Below, in pieces: positions 18,674 to 28,792 of a stretch of DNA of 64,000 nt (positions are counted from its first letter, which is position 1; the number at the start of each line of letters is the position of its first letter). The stretch comes from Plantibacter sp. PA-3-X8 (GTDB lineage Bacteria > Actinomycetota > Actinomycetes > Actinomycetales > Microbacteriaceae): positions 3,782,001-3,846,000 of the forward strand of contig NZ_CP033107.1 of NCBI RefSeq assembly GCF_003856975.1, in the 5' to 3' direction. The position numbers were made by a program, and so were the translations under genes. The notes under the pieces are model-generated. The model was not told where the DNA came from, did no database searches, and saw only the letters and a list, made by a program, of their open reading frames with translations.

Positions 18674-18699
18674 CGCCGCAGTCGACCAGACGGGATCAG
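18674..18699. repeat. 26-bp direct repeat, right copy
   Basis: Identical to 15155-15180. Its last bases include the stop codon of the DUF6301-like gene on the minus strand, so the uninserted ancestor probably had this sequence once, between the GGDEF-like and DUF6301-like genes. Confidence 0.9.
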
Positions 18700-19202
18700 T
18701 CAGTGTCGTCACCGATGCCCGGCGTGCGGCCGGGGTCGATGCCCAGCCGCTCCTCGGCCCGCTCCACGTCGGCGAACCGCTGCCCTTCGACGACGAGCAG
18801 CACCTTCTTGGGCACCGTCTTGAGCCAGATCCTGCCGCCGTTCGCCAGTTCCCAGTACGGGTCTCCGCCCTGGGATCCGGCGGGCTGACCAAGGTGCCCG
18901 CTCAGCGCCGACTGCAGCTCCTGAGCGGCACTCCGCAGCGCGCCGGGGTCGTCGCTCTTGTCGGAGACCGCGATCACGACTTGGGCGATCGCTTCATCTG
19001 CGACGAGCGAACGAACAGTCGGCAGGTTCACGGGATACCCGGAACGGTGTTGGACACCGCTCGACGTCTCCAGTTTGAGCTGCCACCCGAGACGCTCCGC
19101 GAGCGCCTTGAAGTCGTCGCGACCCAGCGGCCACGACACCGACGTGAAGGCTTCGCAGACGGCATCGATCTGTGCGTCCGTGGCTCTGGCGAGTGCACCC
19201 AT
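18696..19202 (-). CDS. DUF6301-like hypothetical protein
   Basis: 168 residues, soluble. The start WxxxxFxxLAERLGWQLKLE, the middle GYPVNLPTVRSLVADEAIAQVVIAVSD and the end WLKTVPKKVLLVVE resemble the actinobacterial DUF6301 proteins, which are often found as multicopy orphan or immunity-like genes. No function is known. It is the last gene before the tRNA-Thr scar. Confidence 0.55.
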   Translation of the reverse strand: MGALARATDAQIDAVCEAFTSVSWPLGRDDFKALAERLGWQLKLETSSGVQHRSGYPVNLPTVRSLVADEAIAQVVIAVSDKSDDPGALRSAAQELQSALSGHLGQPAGSQGGDPYWELANGGRIWLKTVPKKVLLVVEGQRFADVERAEERLGIDPGRTPGIGDDTD

Positions 19203-19317
19203 CCGGTCATCCTACGGCCGTCTCCGCACCGGCTTCGGCGGCGGGCGGACGAGACGCCCTGAAAACCAGAACAGCCGCTGACCTGGAGAATCCAGAGCAA
19301 CGGCCGGGTGGTGCTGA
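19203..19317. other. Spacer before the tRNA-Thr scar
   Basis: No gene seen. Together with 19366-19684 this forms a 480-bp stretch without a protein gene, whose only recognisable element is the tRNA fragment. Confidence 0.5.
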
Positions 19318-19365
19318 TGGAGCCGCCCAAGGGAATCGAACCCTTGACCTTCTCATTACGAGTGA
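19318..19365 (-). tRNA. 3' half of tRNA-Thr (CGT): attachment-site scar
   Basis: On the minus strand the sequence reads anticodon loop CTCGTAA (anticodon CGT), 3' anticodon strand TGAGA, T-stem AAGGG, T-loop TTCGATT, CCCTT, acceptor strand GGGCGGC, T and encoded CCA. The 5' half (acceptor 5' strand and D-arm) is absent: upstream of the anticodon stem the sequence is unrelated. A fragment running from the anticodon loop to the 3' end is the usual att core left by tyrosine-recombinase elements, and it lies at the border of lower-GC DNA. No integrase or second att copy is seen in the window. Confidence 0.8.
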
Positions 19366-19684
19366 GGGCGATGGGGTCCGTAGGCGTCCGCGGTAGCCCG
19401 CTGATCAGGGATTTTCTAAGCCAGGGTCCGCCCAAGTTTGTCATGTCAGTCCCGCGTTGCTGTCATCTGCGCCTCAACGTCGGGACTATCGGAGCGCACA
19501 GGCCACTCAGACAAGCCAGGATCCGGGGATGAAGTACGGATCGACTCGCCCGGCGATTTGCGGCAGAACTGGTCATCTTCTAGTTTTGGCTGAACGGGTG
19601 GCGCTCCGTCTCTGGCTTAAAGGACCCACGGTAGAGTTGGTCCGCGGCGGAGCCGTGGCTCGGGTCGACCTGGAAGGGACAGCA

Positions 19685-20572
19685 ATGAACCCTGGAAAAT
19701 CCGAGTTGGCTGCCCTCACCCGAATGTTCTCTGCGGCAGTCATCCGAGAACTTGGTCGAAGCGGACGCTCAGCACTCTTCGCTCGGCTGCTGGCCCAGTC
19801 TGGCCTCGGCCCGCACCTGCCTCTCGACGCCACCGTTGGCGACGTATTCAATCACGCATTTCGTCTACTGCGCTCCTTGGGAAATCGGGACGAGTACGTC
19901 TACCGTTCGGCTATCACTCAGAAGATTCTGCTTGGCCAGCACAACCTTCGGACCGCTTCGATGCTCAGTGAAGCCCGTGTCGGTATGTGCAAAGCAGACG
20001 TTGTCGTCCTCAACGGCACGTCCACTGCGTACGAGATCAAGTCCGAACGCGACTCGCTGGCGCGATTGACCAACCAGGTAACCAGCTACGGTGAAGTTTT
20101 CGCCGCAGTGAACGTGGTGACGAGCCCTTCGCACGTGAAACAGGTCTTTCGTCAGATCCCCGGGTGGGTGGGTGTCCTAGTGCTGTCGGAGAAGTTCACC
20201 CTGCAGGTCGAACGCCCTGCTGTTGTGAACGCTGCGCGAACCAACCCGCTTGCTGTACTCGATCTGATGCGCGTCGACGAAGCACACCAAGTGCTTCGGT
20301 CGCTCGATATCGCACCCCCGCACGTACCAAACACCCAGATGCGTGGAGCTCTGTGCGACTTGTATAGACCATTGGATCCGACAGCGGTTCACACACAAAT
20401 GGTGGCCACGCTGAAGATCACGCGTTCTCAAGGCGCGGCATCAGATTTCATCAAAACCGTCCCAATGTCACTACGTACTGCCATGCTTAGTGTGAAGATG
20501 AACGGAGCGTCGGAAAAGAGAGTCCTCGACGCGACGAGGTTGCCCGTTTCCGCCGCATTCGCCTGGAGTTGA
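19685..20572 (+). CDS. sce7726 family protein, PD-(D/E)xK nuclease-like
   Basis: 295 residues from ATG 19685 (GGAAGGGA upstream). A nuclease-type core is visible: Glu96 in LSEARVG, Asp105 in KADVVVLN, Glu117-Ile-Lys119 in AYEIKSE, then a QxxxY motif (Gln131-Tyr135) as in RecB-like nucleases. The N-terminal about 90 residues are helical. This arrangement and the next gene identify the sce7726/sce7725 pair named after Sorangium; their biochemical role is not established as far as I know. Codon use is less GC-biased than in the flanks. Confidence 0.8.
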   Translation: MNPGKSELAALTRMFSAAVIRELGRSGRSALFARLLAQSGLGPHLPLDATVGDVFNHAFRLLRSLGNRDEYVYRSAITQKILLGQHNLRTASMLSEARVGMCKADVVVLNGTSTAYEIKSERDSLARLTNQVTSYGEVFAAVNVVTSPSHVKQVFRQIPGWVGVLVLSEKFTLQVERPAVVNAARTNPLAVLDLMRVDEAHQVLRSLDIAPPHVPNTQMRGALCDLYRPLDPTAVHTQMVATLKITRSQGAASDFIKTVPMSLRTAMLSVKMNGASEKRVLDATRLPVSAAFAWS

Positions 20573-20576
20573 GCCG

Positions 20577-21527
20577 ATGTACTACCCATACTTTCGAGGT
20601 AAGCAGTTTGAGCTCATCGCGCTGCGTGAGAGTGCCTCCCTTATTGCGAATGCAAACTTCGTCCCGATCATCGAACCGGTAAGGGAGACTCTGACGAGCC
20701 TCGAACGTGCTCTCCGGTCGCTTGCAGACGCTGGGGCCCGAGCCATCGTCATCGTGAACCCTCGGCACGGAGACATGAAGGCCAACGGCACCAGCATCAG
20801 TTCGTTCCTCGAGGAGAACTACCGGGGCAACGATGCGATCTCGGCGGGCGCGCTTCTCCTCAGTGACACTTCCACCGAAGCCGCCGCATCTCTGCTCGAC
20901 AATCACGCAGCGCACCCGCAGGCCATAATTCACGCGGGATTCACCGAACCGAAGCTTCTTGCATCCCTACTCCGCGACCGAATGCAAGAGATGACGAATG
21001 TCTTCATTGAAGATCAGGCAAGCACTCTCTATCGACGTCACTTTGAGAACAGCACGCGCGTGCTCGTTAAGGACGGGTTCGTTCAGCAAAAGAACGCCGA
21101 CTACGACCCGGTAGACCCATTCTCGGATCTACACGTCACCTACAAAGAATTTGGAGCGCAGGGTTACGGAGATTTCCTCACCGTAGGTGACCGTTTCACA
21201 GAGGGAGGCGGACCCGCATACGCAGTCGCAATCCATTTGACCTTCATCGATCCTGGCAATGACGATGCGATGTTTGCATACCACTTCAAGTCAGACACCA
21301 ACGACACCCCCACCGATCCGGCAGGTAAGTTCCGTCAGGCTCTGCAAAAGCTCATAGACAAATACGAGTCAGGAACTTCGAACCTTCTGGACACCTCCGC
21401 CCTCGAAGAGTTTCGTTTGCTCCATGAGACGGGTCACTTCCCAGGCCTCGGCTATGTGAAGAAGCTCTCGATCCGCCACCATCTTGAGACTCTGGCCGAC
21501 TACCACCAACACGCAACAAGTGCCTGA
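20577..21527 (+). CDS. sce7725 family protein (Beta-protein-like)
   Basis: 316 residues beginning MYYPYFRGKQFELIALRE, the hallmark of sce7725 proteins; NFVPIIEPVRET and IIHAGFTEP follow the spacing of the phage-type Beta_protein TIM-barrel family. It starts four bases after the sce7726 stop, so the pair is translationally coupled. It could be the regulator or target-recognition partner of the nuclease-like protein; that is inference. Confidence 0.8.
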   Translation: MYYPYFRGKQFELIALRESASLIANANFVPIIEPVRETLTSLERALRSLADAGARAIVIVNPRHGDMKANGTSISSFLEENYRGNDAISAGALLLSDTSTEAAASLLDNHAAHPQAIIHAGFTEPKLLASLLRDRMQEMTNVFIEDQASTLYRRHFENSTRVLVKDGFVQQKNADYDPVDPFSDLHVTYKEFGAQGYGDFLTVGDRFTEGGGPAYAVAIHLTFIDPGNDDAMFAYHFKSDTNDTPTDPAGKFRQALQKLIDKYESGTSNLLDTSALEEFRLLHETGHFPGLGYVKKLSIRHHLETLADYHQHATSA

Positions 21528-22551
21528 CCGCTTCTGTTGCGCTTCCTGCTTCAGCGACGCCAACCTTCGAGACAACGTACTCGCTGACTTGGTCGTCGGA
21601 ACTGGTACGTGCGGATACTGCGGGACGCTGGAAGCCTCACTCGTTAGGCCACTAGCACTGCGGGACGCCTTCGAAGTACTGGTCGGCGTTTACGAGGTCG
21701 TCGACGACGGGCTGTCGCTACCAGAAATCTTGCGCCAGGATTGGGCCCTGTTCACTCACCCCGTGATGCAGGACGACGCTCATGCAAAGGAGCTTCTCGC
21801 CGATGTGCTCGACAGCGGTGACCTCTTCCGAAGATCTTTCGGCGCGCCAGCCGGCTACGGCACACAAAGCCTGACGAAGTGGGACGACCTGCGCGCCGAA
21901 ATGATGCACGGCAACCGCTGGTTTCTGAGTAAAGATATCGACTACGACAGGCTACGGTACCTCTTCAGCTTGCTTATCGAAGACCCCTCAGAGCTGAGTG
22001 AACATTGGCATCGTGCCCGCATCATGAGCGATGAGACCCCATACGCACTCGGAGATATGGGCGCCCCTCCGCCAAGGTATGCCGGGCACGGTCGAGCCAA
22101 CCCGGCCGGGATCCCGTATCTGTACCTCGGGTCGTCGCCGACTACCGCCGTCTCGGAGGTCCGTCCGCACACGGGCGAGACCGCGTCCGTGGCCGAATTC
22201 GCTGTTCCAGAACTGAAAGCGGTGGACCTTCGCGATCCTCGAGAACGGATCTCGCCGTTCGGGCTCGAGGACGATCAGGTCGTCCAGCTGCTGGCGGACA
22301 TTCCATTCCTTGAGCGCCTCGGCGACGAACTCACGCGCCCCGTCCTACCCAAGAGCGCTCCATTCGAATACGTCCCAAGCCAGCACCTTTGCGAGTTCAT
22401 CAAGCATTGTGGGTACGACGGGGTCATATATCGTAGCTCTGTGAGCAGTGGCATCAACATTGCGCTCTTTCATCCTGACACAGCACAGGGCACAGCTGTA
22501 CATCAGTACGCGGTGCAACAGGTGGAAGTGCACGTCGCTTTGGCGACCTGA
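21520..22551 (+). CDS. RES-domain protein with N-terminal zinc ribbon (NAD+ phosphorylase-like)
   Basis: 343 residues from GTG 21520, which overlaps the sce7725 stop by 8 nt; TTG 21484 is an alternative. CxxC pairs at 7/10 and 31/34 form a zinc ribbon, followed by a helical region like HEPN/RES N-terminal domains. The RES core is GRANPAGIPYLYLGSSPTTA with Glu213 in VSEVR (residues 191-215), then CGYDGVIYRSS. RES toxins such as MbcT destroy NAD+ by phosphorolysis. As third gene of a coupled operon it may be the effector of a defence module; not proven. Confidence 0.82.
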   Translation: MPDRFCCASCFSDANLRDNVLADLVVGTGTCGYCGTLEASLVRPLALRDAFEVLVGVYEVVDDGLSLPEILRQDWALFTHPVMQDDAHAKELLADVLDSGDLFRRSFGAPAGYGTQSLTKWDDLRAEMMHGNRWFLSKDIDYDRLRYLFSLLIEDPSELSEHWHRARIMSDETPYALGDMGAPPPRYAGHGRANPAGIPYLYLGSSPTTAVSEVRPHTGETASVAEFAVPELKAVDLRDPRERISPFGLEDDQVVQLLADIPFLERLGDELTRPVLPKSAPFEYVPSQHLCEFIKHCGYDGVIYRSSVSSGINIALFHPDTAQGTAVHQYAVQQVEVHVALAT

Positions 22552-22877
22552 CTGCGGAACCCGCACACTCATCCGCACGCCTGGTGCCTGCGCCGTAGCT
22601 CGGGTCGCAGACTGTTCTGAACGAGGTTGATCGGCAGACGAACATCACTGATGGCATCGGTGCCGATAATCTTCGTTATGTCAGTTAAGGCATCAGCTAC
22701 CCCCGCTCCTCGACCGTTGGACACGCTGGTCAGCATGTCGGTGATACCACGGGTGATCCGCATGACTCTGCCGACATCGGCACGCCCTGGCCTCGCGAAA
22801 CGCGTGACCAGGGCGTGCTGAAGATGACACCATCTCCTTGCCTCAGGTCCGCGTGTTCGCGACCCGAGGAACTGCGT
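22552..22877. other. Stretch without a confident gene; possible small ORF 22569-22763 (-)
   Basis: The only protein-like signal is a 64-codon minus-strand frame starting ATG 22763 (MRITRGITDMLTSVSNGRG, later TDITKIIGTDAISD). It converges on the RES gene and may be a gene remnant; no family recognised and no ribosome site. Confidence 0.25.
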
Positions 22878-23816
<939 letters not shown>

Positions 23817-23859
23817 GCGTGTCCTTTCACAGTGTGGAGCAGTCACTATACGCCAGTTC

Positions 23860-23874
23860 TGTCAGCATCTGACA
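23860..23874. promoter_or_regulatory. Palindromic operator between AKR and TetR genes
   Basis: TGTCAG-CAT-CTGACA is a perfect inverted repeat in the 82-bp divergent region. Its place just upstream of a TATGCT-like element at 23887 fits autorepression by the TetR protein and co-control of the reductase. Confidence 0.6.
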
Positions 23875-23898
23875 ACCTTGACCCGTTATGCTGAGGGC

Positions 23899-24498
23899 AT
23901 GAGTGAGAATGCGACTGCCGACATAGGCCTTCGAGGCGTCGCCCGCGCAGCAGTTCGCGAGCACGTCGCGCAGGCCGCGATCGATCTGTTCGCCGAGCGG
24001 GGGTTCGACGCGGTGACTGTCGAGGAGATCGCAGCCAGCGTCGGCATCTCGGCGCGCAGTTTCCACCGGTACTTCCCGTCGAAGGAGGACAGCGTCATCG
24101 GCGAGGTCAGGGCGGGCGGCGAGTCCGTGCGTGCGGCGTTCGCTGCTCGCCCCTCCGACGAACCGGTGTGGGCGTCACTCCAAGGAGCGTTCACCGCACT
24201 GTTGGACTCATCCGACAATGCCGGCGAGCCGTGGAAGCGTCGGCTGCGGGTGATGCAGAGCACCGACTCGCTCCGCGCCCGCCACCTCGAAAAACACTTG
24301 CTCTGGGCTGATCTGCTCATGCCGCTGGTTGAGGAGCGACTCACGTCCTTCGAGGACGCTCCGCTGCGTGCCCGGGCGCTGGTGCAGTCTGCGTTGAGCT
24401 GCTTCGAGGTCGCCCTCTATGCCTGGGCTGACGCCGAGGAGACCCGCTCCCCGCAGGCTTTGCTCGCGCTCGCGTTTGAGCAGCCGGGGCGCACCTGA
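23899..24498 (+). CDS. TetR family regulator
   Basis: 199 residues. The helix-turn-helix is AAIDLFAERGFDAVTVEEIAASVGISARSFHRYFPSKED, followed by a helical ligand domain ending with an acyl-CoA-like or hydrophobic pocket region (ALVQSALSCFEVALYAWAD). ATG 23899 places the DNA-binding helix at the usual residue 20-60. It likely represses the divergent aldo/keto reductase. Confidence 0.9.
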   Translation: MSENATADIGLRGVARAAVREHVAQAAIDLFAERGFDAVTVEEIAASVGISARSFHRYFPSKEDSVIGEVRAGGESVRAAFAARPSDEPVWASLQGAFTALLDSSDNAGEPWKRRLRVMQSTDSLRARHLEKHLLWADLLMPLVEERLTSFEDAPLRARALVQSALSCFEVALYAWADAEETRSPQALLALAFEQPGRT

Positions 24499-24516
24499 GA
24501 GTACGCGTCGGAAGCG

Positions 24517-25956
24517 TCATGGACGCTCGATGCCGTCGAAGATCGCCAGCATGTCTTCGGCATGAGCCGTGGCGTCGTAGGGCATGTCGCCGATGCCGTT
24601 CGTGATGGGCACCTCGGTCACGGGCGCCCACAGCTCGTCGGTCCTTCCGGTAGCAAGGGCGAGGAGAGAGTCGCGGACCACGAGGTCGCGGGCGAGTACC
24701 TCGTCGCTGGCTCCTGGTCGTTTCTGGCCGACGATGCCGTACATCTCGGTGCCGTGGACGGCTTCGGCTTCGGCGACGGGGGCGATTGCGAGCAGGTACG
24801 CGCGGCCGCCGGCGGCGGCGTGCGCGAGCGCGCCGCGCACTTGAGGGAGGGTGAAGGAGTAGTTGGTCAGCAGGGCGCTGCGGACCTGGATCGGGGTGCG
24901 TTCTGCGGTGTCGAAGGCTTCGATGAGCTGTCGTGCGCGGCTGCGAGGGATGCGGTTGCGGTGTGAGAACTCGTCGACCAGGTTGTCGATGGTGCCGGGG
25001 TCGAAGTCTTCACTTCGGTGGTTCACCCACCAGTCGGTCTCGCCGGTGCTGCTGCTGAAGAGGATGTCGACGTCCGCGTGTCGTCCCGACTCGAGGACGC
25101 GCATGGGGTGGTCGGTGAGTATGCCGCCGGGTTGGTTGCGGTCGTCGACGATGGCGATGACATCGCTGTCGATTCCGTGCGCTGAGCCGGGGTCCGCGGA
25201 CTGGGTCCCAGCCATCGTGTCGGCGAGCAGATGCGCGTCGATGTCCACGAGGCGATCGGGGTCGTCTTGGATGCCGAGGGTGGTGAGGACTGCGTGGGCG
25301 CGTTCCTCTGCACCCCAGGCGGGCACCTGACGCGAGGGCATGCCAGAGAACGCGGCGATGTGGTGAAAGAGTCCGTCAGCTGCCGGCGCAGCGAGCAGGG
25401 CGAGGGTGGAGAACGCGCCGGCGCTGTGGCCGGTGACGGTCACGTTGTCAGGGTTGCCGCCGAATCGGGAGATGTTCTGTTTCACCCACTGCAGGGCGGT
25501 GATGATGTCCTGCAGCGCGAGGTTCGAGGCTTCGCTCAGTGCGCCGCCGTACTGCGAGAGCGATAGCGCGCCGAAAGCACCGAGTCGGTAGTTGATGGCC
25601 ACCCCGATGACGCGGCCGGTCGCCGCGAGCCCGGCGACGTTGGACGTGGTCTGGGTGTTCGATCCGAGCATCCAGCCGCCGCCGAAGACGTAGACGACGA
25701 CCGGAAGAGTTTCACCGTCGGCGTCGTCCGGAGCCCAAATGTTGAGGTTCAGGCAGTCCTCGCTGACCCCGTTGTCGGCCTCAAGCCAGGCGGTGTCTCC
25801 TGCCTGCAGCGGTGCGGGGCCCTTCTGGTCGTAGGGCAAGTCGGGGTTGAAGGGCAGCAGGGTGGGCTTGCGGAACCGCTCGGCGGTGGCGAACGGAATG
25901 CCCAGCCAGGCACGAACTGCGTGCTCGGTGCTGAGTGTGTTGCTGGTGTCGATCAT
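24517..25956 (-). CDS. Type-B carboxylesterase 1
   Basis: 479 residues without signal peptide. Serine esterase marks: EDCLNLNIWAP, oxyanion loop VYVFGGGW, and nucleophile elbow GHSAG with Ser178. The C-terminal part has the Glu/His segments less clearly (typical His in a late GTEMYGIVG-type context not certain). Almost the same layout and exact same length as the next gene upstream (25995-27434), 38 nt apart, so a tandem duplication. Intracellular ester hydrolysis is inferred; start has GAAAGGA. Confidence 0.88.
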   Translation of the reverse strand: MIDTSNTLSTEHAVRAWLGIPFATAERFRKPTLLPFNPDLPYDQKGPAPLQAGDTAWLEADNGVSEDCLNLNIWAPDDADGETLPVVVYVFGGGWMLGSNTQTTSNVAGLAATGRVIGVAINYRLGAFGALSLSQYGGALSEASNLALQDIITALQWVKQNISRFGGNPDNVTVTGHSAGAFSTLALLAAPAADGLFHHIAAFSGMPSRQVPAWGAEERAHAVLTTLGIQDDPDRLVDIDAHLLADTMAGTQSADPGSAHGIDSDVIAIVDDRNQPGGILTDHPMRVLESGRHADVDILFSSSTGETDWWVNHRSEDFDPGTIDNLVDEFSHRNRIPRSRARQLIEAFDTAERTPIQVRSALLTNYSFTLPQVRGALAHAAAGGRAYLLAIAPVAEAEAVHGTEMYGIVGQKRPGASDEVLARDLVVRDSLLALATGRTDELWAPVTEVPITNGIGDMPYDATAHAEDMLAIFDGIERP

Positions 25957-25994
25957 GGGTGCGTCCTTTCCGGCAGCGAGATCAGTGGTGGAGG

Positions 25995-27434
25995 TTACGG
26001 GCGTGCGATGCCGTTGAAGAGGTCGAGCACGATTTCGGCGTAGCCGGTCGGGTCATACGGCAGGGTGCCGATGCTCTTCGCGGTGGGTATGTCGCTCACC
26101 GGTGGCCAGAGCGCATCGACGTTGCCGCAAGCGATCGCGAGCAGAGCGTCGCGGACGAGCGCGTCGCGGTTGTTCTGCTCAGCGCTGGCGCCGGGGCGTT
26201 CTTGCCCGACGATGCCGTACAGCTCGGTGCCGTGGATGGCTGGTGCACCTGCCGCGGAGCCGATGGCGAGCCGGTACGTGGTCCCGCCGCCCGCGGCATG
26301 GGCCAGGGCTGCCCGGGTGACGGGCAGGGTGAAGATGTAGTCGGTGAGGATGTTGGCGCGCACCTGCGCGGGACTGGCACCGTCGACGTTGTAGGTGTCG
26401 ACGATGCGCTGGGCGCGGCTGCGAGGAATGCGGGTGGTGGCCACGAGTTCATCAACGATGTGGTCGGCGCTGCCGGGGTCGAACCCGGGCATGTTGTTGA
26501 TGACCCAGTAGTCGACTTCCTCGGTAGCGGAGCTGAGCAGGATGTCGATGTCGCGACGGCGCCCTGACTCGAGCGCGGAGAAAGGGTGCCCGATGAGCAC
26601 TCCGCCGGGCTGGGCGTGATCATCGACGATGCCCAAGGTGGTGTTGTCGATGCTGTTGCGGGCACCGAGCTCCCGCGGGGTGACTCTCGCCAGGGTTTCT
26701 GCAAGCACCCGGGCGTCGACCTGGAGGAGACCTTCGGGGTTGTCGCGGAGGCCCAGTTCGCTGAGCAGCCTGTGGGCAAGCTCTTCAGCCCACCAAGCCG
26801 GCACCGTGCGGGACGGGGGGCCGGAGAACGACGCTAGGTGGTGGTACAGGCCGTCGGCGGTGGGCGCGGCGGGAAGCGCAATGCATGACATCGATCCGGC
26901 GCTGTGGCCGGTGACGGTGACGTTGCCGGGGTCGCCGCCGAACTGGGAGATGTTCTCCTGTACCCACCGAAGGGCGGTGATGATGTCCTGCAGCCCAAGG
27001 TTCGAGGCCTCGTCCAGCGCACCGCCGTACTGCGAGAGTGAGAGCCATCCGAAAGGACCGAGCCGGTAGTTCAGCGACACTCCGATCGCGCGTCCCGTTG
27101 CGGCGAGTCCGGAGGTGTCCGAGGTGGTTTGGGTGTTCGAGCCGTACTCGAACCCGCCGCCGAAGATGTACACGATCACCGGCAAGGGTTCGTCACCGGC
27201 ATCCGTGGGTGCCCACACGCTGAGATTCAGGCAGTCCTCACTGAATCCGTTGTCGGCTTCGAGCCATGTCGTGTCCCCCGCCTGCAGTGGCGCGGCGCCT
27301 TTCTGGTCGTAGGGCAGCTCGGGGTTGAAGGGCAGAAGCTCGGGTCGGCGGAACCGTTCCGCCGTTGCGTAGAGTATGCCCAGCCAGGAACGAACCGGTT
27401 GGTGGGTGGCGGGTGTGCCGCGGGTGTCGGTCAT
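25995..27434 (-). CDS. Type-B carboxylesterase 2 (tandem paralogue)
   Basis: 479 residues from ATG 27434 (AGAGGA upstream; a longer frame starts at 27458). It shares whole blocks with carboxylesterase 1: FNPELPYDQKG, EDCLNLSVWAP, FGGGFEYGSNTQTTS, GHSAG with the nucleophile again at Ser178. Divergence is scattered over the length, so the duplication is not recent. It begins 20 nt after the rarA stop, in one run with rarA and two yjbR genes on this strand. Confidence 0.88.
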   Translation of the reverse strand: MTDTRGTPATHQPVRSWLGILYATAERFRRPELLPFNPELPYDQKGAAPLQAGDTTWLEADNGFSEDCLNLSVWAPTDAGDEPLPVIVYIFGGGFEYGSNTQTTSDTSGLAATGRAIGVSLNYRLGPFGWLSLSQYGGALDEASNLGLQDIITALRWVQENISQFGGDPGNVTVTGHSAGSMSCIALPAAPTADGLYHHLASFSGPPSRTVPAWWAEELAHRLLSELGLRDNPEGLLQVDARVLAETLARVTPRELGARNSIDNTTLGIVDDHAQPGGVLIGHPFSALESGRRRDIDILLSSATEEVDYWVINNMPGFDPGSADHIVDELVATTRIPRSRAQRIVDTYNVDGASPAQVRANILTDYIFTLPVTRAALAHAAGGGTTYRLAIGSAAGAPAIHGTELYGIVGQERPGASAEQNNRDALVRDALLAIACGNVDALWPPVSDIPTAKSIGTLPYDPTGYAEIVLDLFNGIARP

Positions 27435-27454
27435 GGGTGGGTCCTCTCTGGCAG

Positions 27455-28792
27455 TCACTTGGTCTCGGGCGGGACGGAGTCAGTCTCCGCGGAATCGGTC
27501 TGGTTCGAGGTCCGCAGCTGCGCCCAGTGGCGGAGGCGGTCGGTGATGGCGTGCTCATAGCCGCCATCGGTGGGCTCGTAGAACGTTTCGCGGGGCATGC
27601 CGTCGGGGAAGTAGTTGGCACCGGAGAAACCGTCGTCGGTGTCGGGGTCGTACTGGTAGTCCTTCCCGTAGCCGAGGTCTTTCATCAACCGGGTGGGCGC
27701 GTTCAGAACGTGTGCCGGCGGCATGAGCGAGCCGGTCCGTTTCGCGGCCGCCCAGGCCTTGTTGAAACTCCGGTACACACCGATCGACTTCGGTGCCGTC
27801 GAGAGGTACAGCACGGCCTGGGCGATCGCGATCTCCCCCTCCGGGGAGCCGAGCCGTTCATACACATCCCAGGCGGCGAGAGACTGCTGGATCGCGTTGG
27901 GGTCGGCCATCCCGATGTCTTCGTTCGCGAACCGGGTGATGCGCCGGGCGATGAAGAGTGGGTCTTCCCCGCCGAGGAGCATTCGGGAGAGCCAATAGAG
28001 GGCCGCGTCAGGATCTGAGCCGCGCATCGACTTGTGAAGCGCGGAGATGAGGTTGTAATGGCCCTCTTGTGATTTGTCGTACAGCGGGGCGCGTTGCTGC
28101 ACTGCGGCCGCCAGCGTCGCCGTGTCGATAGGTCCGGGGAGGTCCTGAATCTGCTCGATCATGTTCAGCAGGTAGCGACCATCCCCGTCGGCCATCGCCA
28201 CCAGGGACTGCCGGGCGTGTGCATCAAGCGACAGGGGTCCGCCGAGGACACCTTCGGCTCGGTCGATGAGCGTGTCGAGTGCGAGTTCATCGAGGCGTTT
28301 CAGGACGAAGACCTGACTACGTGACAGCAGCGCACCGTTGAGCTCGAAGCTGGGATTCTCCGTCGTCGCACCGACCAGGACAATGGTGCCGTCCTCGACG
28401 TAGGGCAGGAACGAGTCCTGTTGGGCTCGGTTGAAGCGGTGGATCTCGTCGACGAACAGCAACGTTCCCTGGCCCATCTCCCGGCGCTGCTTGGCCGCCT
28501 GAAAGACTTTGCGAAGGTCAGCGACACCGGAGAACGTCGCCGACAGCGGCTCGAATGCGAGGTCAGTTCGCTCGGCGAGCAGACGCGCGATCGTTGTCTT
28601 CCCACACCCGGGCGGACCCCAGAGCACCATCGAAACCAGTCGGCGCGCGTCGATCATGCGCCCGATCGGTGCGTCGTCTGCCAACAGGTGGTCCTGGCCA
28701 ACGACCTCGGCGAGAGTTCGGGGGCGCAACCGATCCGCGAGGGGCCTGGGTGAATCGTCTGCCTCGAACAGCGAGGGTTGCTCCCCCGTCAC
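27455..28792 (-). CDS. rarA: Replication-associated recombination protein A (MgsA/WRNIP1 AAA+ ATPase)
   Basis: 445 residues, normal length. Walker [10 protein letters not shown] (59-67), Walker [26 protein letters not shown], sensor 1 [12 protein letters not shown], and the C-terminal MgsA region [42 protein letters not shown]. It acts at stalled replication forks. Four-base overlap with the upstream yjbR gene indicates coupling. Its place among esterases is unusual; whether this is the chromosomal or an extra copy cannot be told here. Confidence 0.92.
   Translation of the reverse strand: MTGEQPSLFEADDSPRPLADRLRPRTLAEVVGQDHLLADDAPIGRMIDARRLVSMVLWGPPGCGKTTIARLLAERTDLAFEPLSATFSGVADLRKVFQAAKQRREMGQGTLLFVDEIHRFNRAQQDSFLPYVEDGTIVLVGATTENPSFELNGALLSRSQVFVLKRLDELALDTLIDRAEGVLGGPLSLDAHARQSLVAMADGDGRYLLNMIEQIQDLPGPIDTATLAAAVQQRAPLYDKSQEGHYNLISALHKSMRGSDPDAALYWLSRMLLGGEDPLFIARRITRFANEDIGMADPNAIQQSLAAWDVYERLGSPEGEIAIAQAVLYLSTAPKSIGVYRSFNKAWAAAKRTGSLMPPAHVLNAPTRLMKDLGYGKDYQYDPDTDDGFSGANYFPDGMPRETFYEPTDGGYEHAITDRLRHWAQLRTSNQTDSAETDSVPPETK

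Noticed and set aside
19318..19365. Intact tRNA-Thr gene
   Set aside because: The D-arm and the 5' acceptor strand cannot be found next to the anticodon stem, and one pair of the anticodon stem is lost.
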